Position numbers and translations under genes: made by a program
The notes under the pieces: model-generated
What the model was told of the DNA's origin: nothing
What the model saw: the letters and a program-made list of their open reading frames with translations, nothing else
The model's database searches: none
Shown: in pieces, positions 49,750 through 59,478 of the stretch
Position numbering within the stretch: position 1 is the first letter of the stretch
Layout: every line of letters begins with the position of its first letter
NCBI GenBank assembly: GCA_946811185.2
Contig: OX328113.1
Coordinates: 6,200,001 to 6,264,000, forward strand
DNA length: 64,000 nucleotides
Direction of reading: 5' to 3'
Source of the DNA: Hippopus hippopus
Taxonomy: Eukaryota > Mollusca > Bivalvia > Cardiida > Cardiidae

Positions 49750-49839
49750 TTCTATCTTTCTTTTAGAAGAGACGCGTTCCAAAAGAGTTATACTCCAAAG
49801 AGTTATACTGCAAAGAGTAAGAATCATACATAGATGCAG

Positions 49840-50348
49840 AAAAAAGACTAAGTCCAACTCAATGGTCAGGCAATTAGAAAGAGAGAAAATCATTCATAGG
49901 GGAAAAAAGCTAAGACCAACTCAGTGATATAAGATAAATTTCCTTTTAGAAAAGAGAAATCATTCATAGAGATGCAGAAAAAGTCTAAGTCCAACTCAAT
50001 GGTCAGACAATTAGAAAGAGAAAAAATCATCCATAGGGTGAAAAAACTAAGTCCAACTCAGTGATCTGGCCATTTTTTACCCAGTCTGTCAGTCATAAGG
50101 CCTGCACTTTGAATGCTAAGTCCCTCTCAGGGAAGAGAGCCTAGGGACAAAATAAAAAAAAAATCTTTCGGGGACAGCAAATAGGGACACATCCCCAGAG
50201 TATCCTCCGCACGGCCGCCATTTTGAATGCTAAATCCCTCTCAGGGAAGAGAGCCTAGGGACAAAATAAAAAAAATAAAAAAAAAAAATCTTTCGGGAGG
50301 GCAAACTAGGGACACATTTTTGTCAGGGAGGGTGATGTACGGCACTCA
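49840..50348 (-). repeat. Subterminal repeats, right arm
   Basis: The inverse of 36392-36930: CTAAGTCCAACTCA copies at 49840-50070 and two AGGGAC-rich units at about 50100-50330. Confidence 0.65.
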
Positions 50349-50412
50349 GGGACGAGAGAATAGGGACACAACCAGGCCCAGGTGTGTCCCTATTCTCTCG
50401 TCCCTTACTACT
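50349..50412 (-). promoter_or_regulatory. Right tip: terminal hairpin and ACTACT end
   Basis: Exact inverse of the left tip: hairpin at 50349-50404 with 22-bp arms, then TTACTACT to the last base, 50412. Confidence 0.6.
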
Positions 50413-50418
50413 GACGAC
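50413..50418 (+). repeat. 6-bp target site duplication, right (GACGAC)
   Basis: Matches 36322-36327. The following AATTTAAATGTGGCTCAAAT continues the interrupted family A copy. Confidence 0.8.
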
Positions 50419-50500
50419 AATTTAAATGTGGCTCAAATGAAGGGGTTTTGTTTGTAAAGGAGTAGAAAACATCGTGGGAAAAGGAGAAAATGCTGGCTAC
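50419..50500. repeat. Family A MITE, right part, truncated in the core palindrome
   Basis: Runs to GGAGAAAATGCTGGCT and stops, replaced by the 50-bp segment at 50501. Confidence 0.7.
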
Positions 50501-50550
50501 AAGGCCGAACCCGGAAGCTAAGTCGGTAACGTACAGGACGAGTTAACGCT
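50501..50550 (+). repeat. 50-bp direct repeat, copy 2 (identical to 35892-35941)
   Basis: Joins the truncated family A core to the start of another family A copy. Before the element inserted, the two copies would have been about 0.5 kb apart. Confidence 0.8.
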
Positions 50551-51045
50551 TTGACAGATGACAAAATTTTAGAACGTTGTCCAAATTGAAAGCACTTGCA
50601 GACGACAAAATTGATATTAAGTGTGGCTCAAATGGTGGAGTTAGTTTGAGAAAGAGTAGAAAACATTGTGGGAAAAGGAGAAAATGCTGGTAACCAGCAT
50701 TTTCTCCTTTTCCAACAATGTTTTCAAAAGCTTTTTTTGCCTAGGTTTGTTAAAACTCGGGGTTGAGTGGTAAATGGTTAAGGGAGCTACAAGCTGAAAG
50801 CTTCGAAAACCTTGCTGTAAAAGGAGAAAATGCTGGTTACCAGCATTTTCTCCTTTTCTCACAACGTTTTCAAAAGCTTTTCTCTACGGGATTTTCTAGT
50901 ATAGGGGTTAAAGGAACTACAAGCTGAAAGCTTCAAAAGAAGAAAATGCTGGTTACGTGGATTTTTTTCCTTTTCCCAAAGTGTTTTCAAAAGCTTTTAT
51001 TCCCAGGGTCGTTAAACCTCGGGATTGTGCGGGGAAGGGTTGAAT
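50532..51045. repeat. Family A MITE plus two partial copies
   Basis: A full inverted copy spans about 50532-50781. Half copies at about 50781-50910 and 50915-51045 share GAACTACAAGCTGAAAGCTTC-like flanks (GAGCTACAAGCTGAAAGC), so they look locally duplicated. Confidence 0.65.
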
Positions 51046-51064
51046 CAGCTATAAATGTTTGTTT

Positions 51065-51350
51065 AGCTCGTATGTTGTTTAACGCCTTTTTCAAAATTAT
51101 TTCAGTTATATCGCGGTGGCCAGTGCACCGATCCATGCTGTCCTGGAGCTTCTGTTACAAGAACTTTGCTCAATATTCTTCTCAAACCTGTCTGCTTTCC
51201 AATATTACCATCGTCGAAACAATGATCAGCGGTGAGAGAGGAATGAATCCCGTTGCTATGACTACCATCAATCCTCGGAATGAAATTGGGTGAGCTGGAG
51301 GTACGAATCAGCGACCCCCTGGTCTCAAGTCCTGTACGTTAGTAACGTTA
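51065..51350 (-). repeat. SINE, reverse orientation
   Basis: Reverse complement of the main SINE body, with a degraded head (ACTTGAGACCAGGGGGTCGC on the minus strand). Confidence 0.7.
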
Positions 51351-51379
51351 CCGGCCAAGGCAGCTACAAACTCATAACT

Positions 51380-51890
51380 AGATATGAGCTATGCTCCGAG
51401 AAAAGGGGGCTTAATGCATCTGCAAAAAGTATTGACCCATATCACCTCCGCAAACCGCGCACGCTGACATCGGTCGAAACTTTTTGCCAGTCGTTTGTTA
51501 GACAAAATGGATTTTATCGATCCATGATTATTAGATGACATGCTTGGAATAATGGATCAGTGAAATGCATATACCCCCTATCGGCCGAGCCCCAGTAGCT
51601 CAGTTTGTACAGTACAGGACTTGAGAACATAAATCGTTGGTTCAAACCCAGGCTCGGCCAATTTCTTTCCGAGGATTGACGATAGTCATAGCGACAGGAT
51701 TCACTCCTCTCTAATCGCTTACCATTGCATCGACAACGGTTATGTGAGAAAGCAACCGGTGGCTTTGAAAGAATATTGTACGGAATACTTGTAAAAGAAA
51801 CTCTAGGAGAGCATGGATAGGTGCACTGACCGCTGCGATATAACTGAAATAATGTTGAAAATAGCGTTAAACACCATACAATCAATCATT
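51380..51890 (+). repeat. Family B MITE interrupted or followed by a SINE
   Basis: Family B sequence spans 51380-51582 and its end piece resumes at about 51891-51920 (TTAAACCCATTATTGCTAGAGCAGCGCTCA). Between them lies a full SINE (51583-51890) with tRNA-like head (AGCCCCAGTAGCTCAGTTTG) and ATCAATCATT tail. The SINE therefore inserted into the MITE. Confidence 0.7.
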
Positions 51891-51920
51891 AAACCCATTA
51901 TTGCTAGAGCAGCGCTCATA

Positions 51921-52593
51921 TACTTTGTTACTACGGTAGCCCCCTTTTTGTTTTTCAAAAAATCCTACCAATACTAGTATGCCAGATTTATTGAGATTTT
52001 ATGCACACTTTGTTAAAGAATAATAGCTCTTGGAGCTTGTTTTCCCAAAGTATTGAAAATATTGATATTTATGATATTTTGATAGGACATAAACATAGAA
52101 CTTTTAATCTAGTATATCAATGAAATACGAGTATTTATGTCCCTCTTTAAACATTACGGAAAAAGGAGAACTTTGAAACTTATTTCACTTGCTTCTTTTC
52201 CCCCCTTTTTTTGTAATTTTCCGCCTGAAAAAATTTCGACAGACCACTGTTTTTTGGAAACATCATCGTGCAAGACGGATAACTGATAACTGGCACGAAT
52301 TAACGTTTGATAAATGAATAAGATTTAAAATATTGCAGTATAAAGGCAGATAGCTAGTGACGAGATTTTTTTTTTCATTAAGCCTTACCGTTTTCAAAAG
52401 AAGTTTATTGTACGACAAAAAAGGTTTTTGAATTACTTATATTGTTGTAGTTGTATATGAATCCTGAATAGGAAGTATGCTTCTGCAAAAAGGCAAAGTT
52501 ACTCATAATTAGTATTTTTTTCTGTTCTCACAATGTTTTCTATCTTTTCAAAGAGAAGAGCCATCTATCAAGTCGTAATTAATTTGTTGTCGT
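51921..52593. other. No gene seen
   Basis: AT-rich intronic sequence with T-tracts; a family A remnant is possible at about 52510-52593. Confidence 0.4.
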
Positions 52594-52918
52594 CGAGCCC
52601 CGGTAGCTCAGTCGATAACATGCAGGACTTGAGAAAATGTGGTCGTAGGTTCGGTCCCTGGCTCGGCCAAATTCTTTCCGAGAATTGATGATAGTCATTG
52701 CGACAGATTCATTCCTCTCCCACCGCTGACCATTGTCTCGATGATGGTTACGTGGGAAATCAGCCAGTGGCTTGGAAAGAATATTGTGCGGAGTGCTGGT
52801 GAAAAGAAATTCCAGGAAAGCATGGATAGGTGCACTGGCCGCCGATATAACTGAAATAATGTTGAATGTCGAAAACGGTGATAAATACCATACAATCAAT
52901 CAATCAATCAATCAATAA
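52594..52918 (+). repeat. SINE inserted in a family A remnant
   Basis: Full SINE with head GAGCCCCGGTAGCTCAGTCG and tail (ATCA)n. The target piece AATTTGTTGTC occurs on both sides (52579-52590 and 52916-52927), consistent with an ~11-bp target duplication. Confidence 0.75.
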
Positions 52919-53010
52919 TTTGTTGTCTGCTAATCCTTTCAATATGCACGAGTGCAAAATTTTATTGCCTTTTAGATTTCTAACAAGCAAATCAAAGAGA
53001 CAACCTGTAC

Positions 53011-53177
53011 CTGAATAAATGACTGTATTTGTGATATTGGTTCCCCCGGAAGTGTCTAGAACGGTTCCCGTTCTGTTCCGTTTTTTCTTCATTGTGTAAC
53101 AACAAATTATAGTGATTGTGACCACGGCTATAACAGTAATGGCGGCAAAAATGATTCCGATAATAACCCCGACTGAC
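53011..53177 (-). CDS. CYYR1/shisa-like membrane protein, exon 3 (transmembrane)
   Basis: On the minus strand, after CCTCTCTAG, the exon opens in phase 2 and ends in phase 1 at CAG|GTACAG. It encodes one long hydrophobic segment (VGVIIGIIFAAITVIAVVTI) followed by ICCYTMKKKRNR, the Cys-Cys plus basic stop-transfer end typical of shisa/CYYR1 proteins, and a Thr/Asn-rich juxtamembrane stretch. It splices in frame from exon 2 and into exon 4 across ~21 kb. Confidence 0.75.
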
Positions 53178-53204
53178 CTAGAGAGGAAAAAGAAAAGGTT
53201 TTAT

Positions 53205-53560
53205 CAACCCTTTACCTTACAGTCCCGAGTTTTAATGATCCTAAGGGAAAACATTGCGGGGGAAAGGAGAAAATGCTGGTCACCAGCATTTTCTCCTTTT
53301 CCAACAATGTTTCCTATACTAATGCAGACGAATTCCATCTTTTAAGCCATATCTAATTTGATTTTTAATGACCCCTAGAGAGAAAGGCTTTAGAAAACAT
53401 TGTGGGAAAAAGGAGAAAATGCTGGTAACTAGCATTTTCTCCTTTTTCCCACGATGTTTTCTATCCTATTGCAGATAAACTCCATCTTTTTAGCCATATA
53501 TAATTTGTTGTCTGCAAATGCTTCTAGTTTGAGAAGTCTACAATTTTGTCGTTTGGTGAG
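53205..53560. repeat. Two overlapping family A MITEs
   Basis: Copies at about 53205-53370 and 53365-53560, each with a strong core palindrome. They start about 28 bp upstream of exon 3's acceptor, on the intron side. Confidence 0.65.
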
Positions 53561-54200
53561 TTATATGTCGTTTTGTCATTTCATTGTCGGTACCCATTCA
53601 AACGATCAATAACCGTGTTTTAGTTGAATTCTCTTGTAGCTAGCAAAACAACAACAACAACAACAACAAAAATGTGGATTTTCACCCTTATCCTACCGAA
53701 ATTAAATTATTCATGATAACAAAAATAAATTTTGTGATTTTGACTGACAGTTAATGGGGTTTATATGATGAAGAGTATTGATGGAGCAGCAGAGAGTGTA
53801 AAGCAAGACCCTACTACATGTGTGTGCTGGCTGATCTTGCATTACGCTTTTCGAAAAATACACCTACGCTTGCGAAGGGCAGGATAAGTGTAGATACTGA
53901 AATTTGGAATTTTATTATTAAATTTAGACTTTAAAATCTTTGGCACATGTGATCCGTAACCTGCAAATTGACTGGCAGAAAGTTCCGCAAAATACAATTA
54001 TGGAACCAATGAAATATTTCAATAACGATTAGAACTAGACGTAATCAAAGTATAGTGGGTAACCAATATTGTTATTATTTTTGCTTCGGAGAAGTAGCAG
54101 TAAAATCATCATCATCATAATCATCATCATCATCATGATCATCATCATCATCATTCGCTTTTGAAATTCATTTTATAATTTGATTCCGACGATATAGAGG
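53561..54200. other. Intron 2; microsatellites only
   Basis: (CAA)n at 53647-53671 and (ATC)n at 54103-54155. No gene. Confidence 0.5.
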
Positions 54201-54210
54201 GAACACTTAC

Positions 54211-54334
54211 CATTCAAAACAACATATTTCATCATCATCACCAACATCTCGACAACACCCGCTTCTACAATATTTCTGTTGTACTGTGTAATAGTCTTCA
54301 TGGACATACCAACAATAGTCCGAGTTCACAACAT
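54211..54334 (-). CDS. CYYR1/shisa-like membrane protein, exon 2 (Cys/Tyr-rich ectodomain)
   Basis: Opens in phase 1 after TTATTTATCAG and ends in phase 2 at TGAATG|GTAAGT. The short ectodomain is rich in Cys, Tyr and Asp: NSDYCWYVHEDYYTVQ, then KYCRSGCCRD and ICCFEW. The C...YC-x3-CC...CC pattern is that of the CYYR1/shisa family. Confidence 0.75.
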
Positions 54335-55130
54335 CTGATAAATAACAATGTAGAAAAAGTGTAATCACAGCATCAAACAACATTTCTGTTAGGAAAAGAG
54401 GAAGAGGAAGAGGAGGAGAAGAAGAAGAAGAAGAAGAAGACGAAAAGCAAGACCCCAACGAAGAAGAAGAAGAACAACAACAACAACAGCAAGGAGTGGT
54501 AATCATCAACTGTTTTTAATGACTTTTGTCAAAAAAAACCTTTTAATCGCAATATTTTGATTCGTTTTTATTCTTTTTCATGTATAAGTTTCACAATTTT
54601 TTTCATGTATTAGTTTCACAAGATAAAAACCTACCATGCAGTCATGCACTAACATCTCTGGATAAAAGCTGTATGTTTTCATAGTTGATTGGAGTGTATA
54701 AGGAGCCTTTAACCTGATACGTAGCCCTTTAATGTTTTCAATTGTTTTCCATCGAAAATGTGGATAATCACAAACTTGTATTAAGGTCTACGGCCCCTAA
54801 CTCATCGGTAAATATCGAGGTTTTCGTAAAGGCTATTCAGCCAATCTCGGCAGCTTCCGTCTTGTAATATGAGAGTTAGGGGCCGTAGACTCACTAACTC
54901 ATCGGTAAATATCGTGTAACATCGACGTTTTTGTAAAGGCTATTCGGCCAATCTCGGAAGCTTCCGTCTTCTAATATGAGAGTTAGGGGCCGTAGACCTT
55001 AAGTACTTTTACAAAGTAAAAGTACTTAAAATCTTTTACAGAAAATTCATTGTTTTATTGAAAAATCCGATTACCTCCCTTTAATGTATATTGAAGCGTA
55101 ATACGTCGACTTTCATTTTTCAGGGGGGAT
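54335..55130. repeat. Intron 1: (GAA)n and two tandem 115-bp units
   Basis: A GAA/GAG tract spans 54400-54500. Two tandem units of about 115 bp at 54785-54897 and 54898-55010 each run from CTAACTCATCGGTAAATATCG to GAGAGTTAGGGGCCGTAGAC, whose ends are inverted. A third copy is at 33605-33722. Confidence 0.65.
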
Positions 55131-55370
55131 AATCAAGCCATGCTCTGGCAAAAGGGGGTTTAATGCAGTCCCGTGATACATTATACCAAGCAAGTCATCA
55201 CATAATCATGGATCCATAAAATCCATTTCTTCTCACTGAATCATGAGGTAGATAGCAAGTTGACCTGTTGCAAAAAGTTGCGATTAATGTCAGCATGTGC
55301 GGACTGCTCGGGCTGACCTAAGTCGATATTTTTGCAGATGCATTAATTCACCTTTTAACAGAGCATGGGT
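55130..55370 (-). repeat. Family B MITE
   Basis: Contains ends AGCCATGCTCTGGC and CAGAGCATGG, CATGGATCCATAA and a degenerated central palindrome. Confidence 0.65.
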
Positions 55371-55514
55371 CATATATTTTGAAGAATGGGCATTTATTTG
55401 AAGTGAATCAATATAACTACAATGCGCCATTGAAATATGATCGCTCACAAAAATTAACCAAATATTTATTATACCTTCATCAATGGGCTTAAACTCTTTA
55501 TTAATCTATCTCGG

Positions 55515-55820
55515 GTTTTAACGACCCGATTTAACGCCGTTTTCAACATCATTTCAGTTATATCGCGGTGGTCGGTGCACTTATCCATGCTTTCCTGGAG
55601 ATTTCTTTTACCAGTATTCCGCACAATATTCTTTTCAAGCCACTGGCTGCTTCCCGGTATAACCACTGTCGAAACAATGATAAGAAGTGAGAGAAGAATG
55701 AATCCTGTCGCAATAACTATCATCAATCCTCAGAAGAGATTGGCCGAGCCGAGATCGAACCAGCGACCCTCACGCTCTCGAGTCCTGTACGCTACCGACT
55801 GAGCTACCGGGGCTCGGCAG
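55515..55820 (-). repeat. SINE, reverse orientation, full length
   Basis: The minus-strand head GCCGAGCCCCGGTAGCTCAG with B-box-like GGTTCGATCTC is well preserved, as is the body. It would be easily mistaken for a tRNA gene. Confidence 0.75.
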
Positions 55821-55834
55821 AACTATAGCTTTCA

Positions 55835-56310
55835 CTAGATAAACCTTTCATTGCCAGTTTATATTTTTGTTTTAGTTTGGGATAACAGGTAAAAAATCAC
55901 GGACCGTGACGAGATAATTATAAGCCCCACTCGATGATGTTGATATTATTTCGTCACGGTTCGTGATTTTAAATCTGTATTCCAAAAAATAAACAATAAT
56001 ATAAAATGTTAATGAAAGGTTTATTACGTTAGAGTTATAGAAATCGCTGTATGACTCTCGCTTGATAGATGAACTTTGAAATCATTATCAATTTATAATA
56101 TATTGTTTGTTTTGGGGAATACAGGTTTAAAAACACGTACCGTAAAGAGAAAATGTACACATTATCAAGTACCTGATTTTAAACCTGTAATGAGACGAGA
56201 TAATATAAAAATCATCAAGTCGGGTTTATAAATTTTCTCGTCACGGTACGTATTATTAAAACCTGTTATCCCAAACACAAACGATGATATAAACTGATAA
56301 AAGGTTTATC
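55835..56310. repeat. Two related palindromic MITEs
   Basis: Copies at about 55835-56040 and 56060-56310, each with inverted TTATC-type ends, an inner TTTGGGATAACAGGT/ACCTGTTATCCCAAA-type inverted repeat and a CGTCACGG core. Confidence 0.65.
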
Positions 56311-56349
56311 GGGTGAGAGCTATAAGCAAAAGAATCGAAAAACACTTAC

Positions 56350-56395
56350 CGAAAAAGGAACAAAATAAAACTGTAACAACACTTGAAGTCAACAT
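56350..56395 (-). CDS. CYYR1/shisa-like membrane protein, exon 1 (signal peptide start)
   Basis: ATG at 56395 gives MLTSSVVTVLFCSFF, a hydrophobic signal sequence, and ends in phase 1 at TTCG|GTAAGTG. The leftover G plus AT of exon 2 makes Asp, in frame. All four exons join cleanly (phases 1, 2, 1) to a 192-residue type I membrane protein. Confidence 0.7.
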
Positions 56396-56554
56396 TTTCG
56401 TCTACAATAAATTCTGCTTCCTTGATAACGCTCATTTCAATCCATTCGGAATGCTTCGGAGTTTTTCGTTTGTTTATATTGACGATTTCTCACTTGTGAC
56501 AGCTTTTCCCAATGACGTTTGAATGGCTCTGAATTTGAAAATTTTAAAAAATTT

Positions 56555-56790
56555 GTTAACCCTTAGACTGCCAAGCGCGACTCACTGACCTTTTGCGGAC
56601 AGTGTAGATCAAGATCAGACTGCACAAAACGTGCAGTCTGATCTTGGATCTACACTGTCCGATAAGGATATATTTTCAAAAAAAAAAAAATAAATAATAA
56701 TGATAATAACTTTGAAATAGCAAACTTGGGTTTTTATTGTCGACTTGAAAGTTTCATGTTAGTTATTTAGCAGGATAAAAGTTAAATTTC
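56555..56790 (-). repeat. Family C palindromic repeat
   Basis: Full copy in reverse orientation with AACCCTTAGACTGCC at the left and the palindrome at 56600-56660. Confidence 0.65.
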
Positions 56791-56839
56791 TTCCCGTAAC
56801 ACTCATTCCTAAATGTAAATACCGAACGTCTGCATGCAA

Positions 56840-57545
56840 TTCGGCCATGCTCTGTGAAAAGGGCATCTGCACAAAGTATCTACCCATGTCAGACTGTGCA
56901 GGCTTACATGGGTCGATTTTCTTTCTTTTTTTTTTTACTATTTCTAAATTTTTTGCATACCGAAGGACCATTATACCTCAGGATTCAGCCGCTTTTCAAA
57001 AAAAACAAAAAAACAAAACAACCGAATCTTATGAATCATTAGTTATATGATCTTTTTCTTCTTCTCTTTCTCCTTCTTCTTCTTCTTTTTCTTCTTCTTC
57101 TTTTTCTCCTCCTCCTCCTCCTCGTTCAGCTAATTTTAATATAAGACCCGTTTAGGGTAAACACCCCTTTGCTCAAGAGGTTAAGGGTTATACAAGATAT
57201 TAGGGAATCCATATTAAATATAGATAAACTTTTGACATTTCTCTTATCATTTTAAAATTAAAATTCGATAACCTGAGATGTCACTTTCCCTTAAACCATC
57301 TGCATAAAGAAATGAGACATGATATGTGATAAGAGGGTTTAACGCATCTGCGAAAGGTATCGACCAGGTCAGACTGCACGGACTGTGCAGGCTGACCTGG
57401 CTTGAAACCTTTTGTTATTGGTTAATTTTCTGAACGTCAATGGATCACTCTACCTCATGATTTGATCAGTTGTTAGACAAAATTGATTTTATGGATTCAT
57501 AATTATGTGATGACTTACTTGGTATTTTGCATTACAGCGATGCCT
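56840..57545 (+). repeat. Two family B MITEs and (CTT)n tract
   Basis: Copies at about 56840-57050 and 57310-57545. Between them lie a TTC-rich microsatellite at 57057-57122 and unassigned sequence. Confidence 0.65.
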
Positions 57546-58221
57546 CTCTCTCTCTCTCTGTCTCTCTCTCTCTCTGTCTGTCTGTCTCTCTCCCCCTCTC
57601 TCTCCCTTCAATTCCTCTTTTATTAATTTTAGTGACAGGTAACTCGAGACGAACCATCCAATCAATAGATCGATAGATCGATACACGCTATAGAAAACCC
57701 CGACAAAGACAGCGGTCCGCTGAGCTATTGAAATTACGCTCTTGAATCCTTTCGCTGCAAATAAACTGTGTTGAACAGTTTTATGTGTGGTTAAATTTAC
57801 AAGTCTACAGCCAATGCAAAGTCTTGCTGATGATAATTAAAAATTGATAATAATATGATAATCGGACGTTCTATGCAGTCTGATATTGGATCTAAATCGT
57901 CCGCAATAACTACTATGGTCGCTCACTGCAAGCTAAAGCGTTGTTGAACTTCGGTTGCAAAGCAACATTAACAACAAACAAACATACAATCGCGCTTTCT
58001 ATTTTATTCCCACAATTAGATTATGTCGATTTCTTCTCATTTCTTTGTAAAATAGAATATTTATTTGATTCGTATTGTATTTAAGAAAAGGGGGGGGGGA
58101 GGCTACGGGCCATTCAGATTTTCATAATCATATTAAACTTCAAAAATGAATTCAGTGTGACATAGGTTTGCAAATCACCAATATATAAAATGAGAAGTAT
58201 GAGAGGGTTTTTTTTTTCTTA
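57546..58221. repeat. (CT)n microsatellite and unassigned sequence
   Basis: CT/CTGT tract at 57546-57606, direct GATCGATA repeats near 57668 and a G-tract at 58090-58099. No gene. Confidence 0.55.
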
Positions 58222-58420
58222 AGCCGAGCCCCGGTAGCTCAGTCGGTAGCACGCAGGACTTGAGAACAGAGGATCGCTGGTTCGATTCCCGGCTCTGCCA
58301 ATTTCTTTCCGAGGACTGATGATTGTCATTGCGACAGGATCCATTCCTCTCCCACGGCTGACCATTGTTTCGACGATGGTTATGTGGGAAAGCAGCTAGT
58401 GGCTTGGAATAATGTACTCT
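58222..58420 (+). repeat. SINE, 3'-truncated, with intact tRNA-like head
   Basis: GAGCCCCGGTAGCTCAGTCG (A-box) and GCTGGTTCGATTCCCGGCTC (B-box) are the best preserved in the window. The body stops near GCAGCTAGTGGCTTGG. Confidence 0.75.
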
Positions 58421-58514
58421 AGTGGCTTGTATAATGATCTATTCAATTTTTCGGACAACCCGCCCCCACCCCAAAAAAATATCCTGGATCCACCCCTGGT
58501 AAATATGGATTTTT

Positions 58515-58790
58515 AACGCCGTTTTAAACATTATTTCAGTGCGGCCAGTACACCTATCCATGTTTCCAGGAGGTTCTTTCAACAGTATGTGACTTCGCAC
58601 AATATTCTTTTCAAGCCAACGGCTGCTTTCCAGAATAACCATCGTCAAAACAATGATCAGTGATATAAGAGACGAATGAGTCCTGTTGCAATGACCATCA
58701 TCGAACCTCGGAACGAAAATGGCCGAGCAAGGGACTGATCCAGCGAGCCCCTTGTCGTCTACGCTACCACCTGTGCTATCGAGCTCGGCC
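58515..58790 (-). repeat. SINE, reverse orientation
   Basis: Complement of the SINE body and head, ending GATCGAGCTCGGCC-like at 58778-58790, with small internal losses. Confidence 0.7.
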
Positions 58791-58814
58791 ATAAATACGA
58801 GGGATCGTTTGATA

Positions 58815-59250
58815 AAACGTTAACCCTTAATCTACTAAAGAAGTTAAATGAAACTTTCAGGCCGATAGTATAAACCCAAATCTTGTTATTTCAAATGTAT
58901 TTTGGGGATAAAAAATCTCCTTATCGGACAGTGTAGATCAAAGATCAGACTGCACGTTCCGTGCAGTCTGATTTTGATCTACAATGTCCGCAAAGGGTCT
59001 GTAAGTCGCGCCTAGCAGCGAAAGAGTTAATGGGTTTGAATTGTATCCTTGATCTTTAGAATATAATTGAACGCAATGCAATACATGTGCATACACATGA
59101 CTGAATAGTATTGAACTAGATCTTTTGTCTGGTTTTTTCCCTTAGGCTGTAAAACGCAATTTAAACGATTTTGCGGACGGTGTAGATCCAAGATAAGACT
59201 GCACAGAACGTGCAGTCTGATCTTGGATCTACACTGTCTGATACGGCAAT
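58815..59250. repeat. Two family C repeats
   Basis: A full copy at 58815-59030 (TTAACCCTTAATCTACTAAA ... GAAAGAGTTAA) and a palindrome-only copy at about 59165-59245. Confidence 0.65.
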
Positions 59251-59478
59251 ATTTTTTTTTTCCACCGAAAAAAGTTTGACATCGCAATCTTTCTTTTTTT
59301 ATTTCTTTTGGTTGAACATTTTTTAGATAGTTTGGTAAAGAGTTTACGGTAGCTTGATTTTCAGTCATAATTGCACCACGGAACTATCTTCGGTTACAAT
59401 GTAACTGAGACGTTTTATGTAATACCTTTCAGGGGCGTACCAATGAACGTAACAGAATTGAAACCTTTTACTACCTCA

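Larger units (their letters stand above)
49240..49760 (+). repeat. 148-bp tandem units carrying paired stem-loops and GAAAG blocks, right arm
   Basis: Stem-loop pairs at 49396/49420, 49544/49568 and 49692/49716 are spaced exactly 148 bp apart. Each unit also has about three ~30-bp sub-repeats (GACGAAAGTTCTATCTTCAA). The first stem-loop (AGCTCTTTAAAGAGCT) has loop TTAA; the other five have TTTC. The open frames over this block only reflect the repeat. Confidence 0.8.
36328..50412 (+). mobile_element. 14,085-bp element with protein-primed PolB and histone-type 3' ends
   Basis: The element is bounded by AGTAGTAAGGG and its exact inverse, has a 6-bp target duplication, a hairpin at each tip and long inverted-repeat arms. 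Genes visible are polB (41414), the 280-, 220-, 218- and 68-aa core genes, and arm genes of 88, 104, 46 and 78 aa. AG...CT termini, 6-bp duplications, long inverted repeats and a protein-primed PolB are the known marks of Polinton/Maverick elements and adintoviruses. The rve-type integrase and all capsid genes that define those groups are not seen. It may therefore be a non-autonomous or distinct lineage that borrows an integrase. The polymerase frame is intact, and the two copies of the 78-aa gene encode the same protein, so it looks young. Confidence 0.85.
46198..50412 (-). repeat. Right inverted-repeat arm (~4.2 kb)
   Basis: The inverse of 36328-38853 plus the extra blocks described there. 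It holds intact 88-, 104-, 46- and 78-aa genes, all pointing toward the right tip. It appears to be the complete arm, the left being a deletion derivative. Confidence 0.85.

Noticed and set aside
49159..49927. Overlapping 80-106-aa frames downstream of the right 78-aa gene (and their left-arm mirrors)
   Set aside because: They restart every 148 bp exactly with the tandem stem-loop units and read through the structural repeats, so they are not genes.
36328..50412. Rolling-circle or helitron-type element
   Set aside because: Long inverted arms, a target duplication and a family B polymerase exclude this; no Rep/helicase motif is seen.
57489..57686. Charged frame rich in ERER
   Set aside because: Complement of the CT microsatellite.
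58222..58300. tRNA gene
   Set aside because: A- and B-boxes are good, but the same head starts many ~300-bp copies with (ATCA)n tails, so it is a SINE. The same reasoning applies to 8693, 22815, 35955, 52599, 55800 and 63512.
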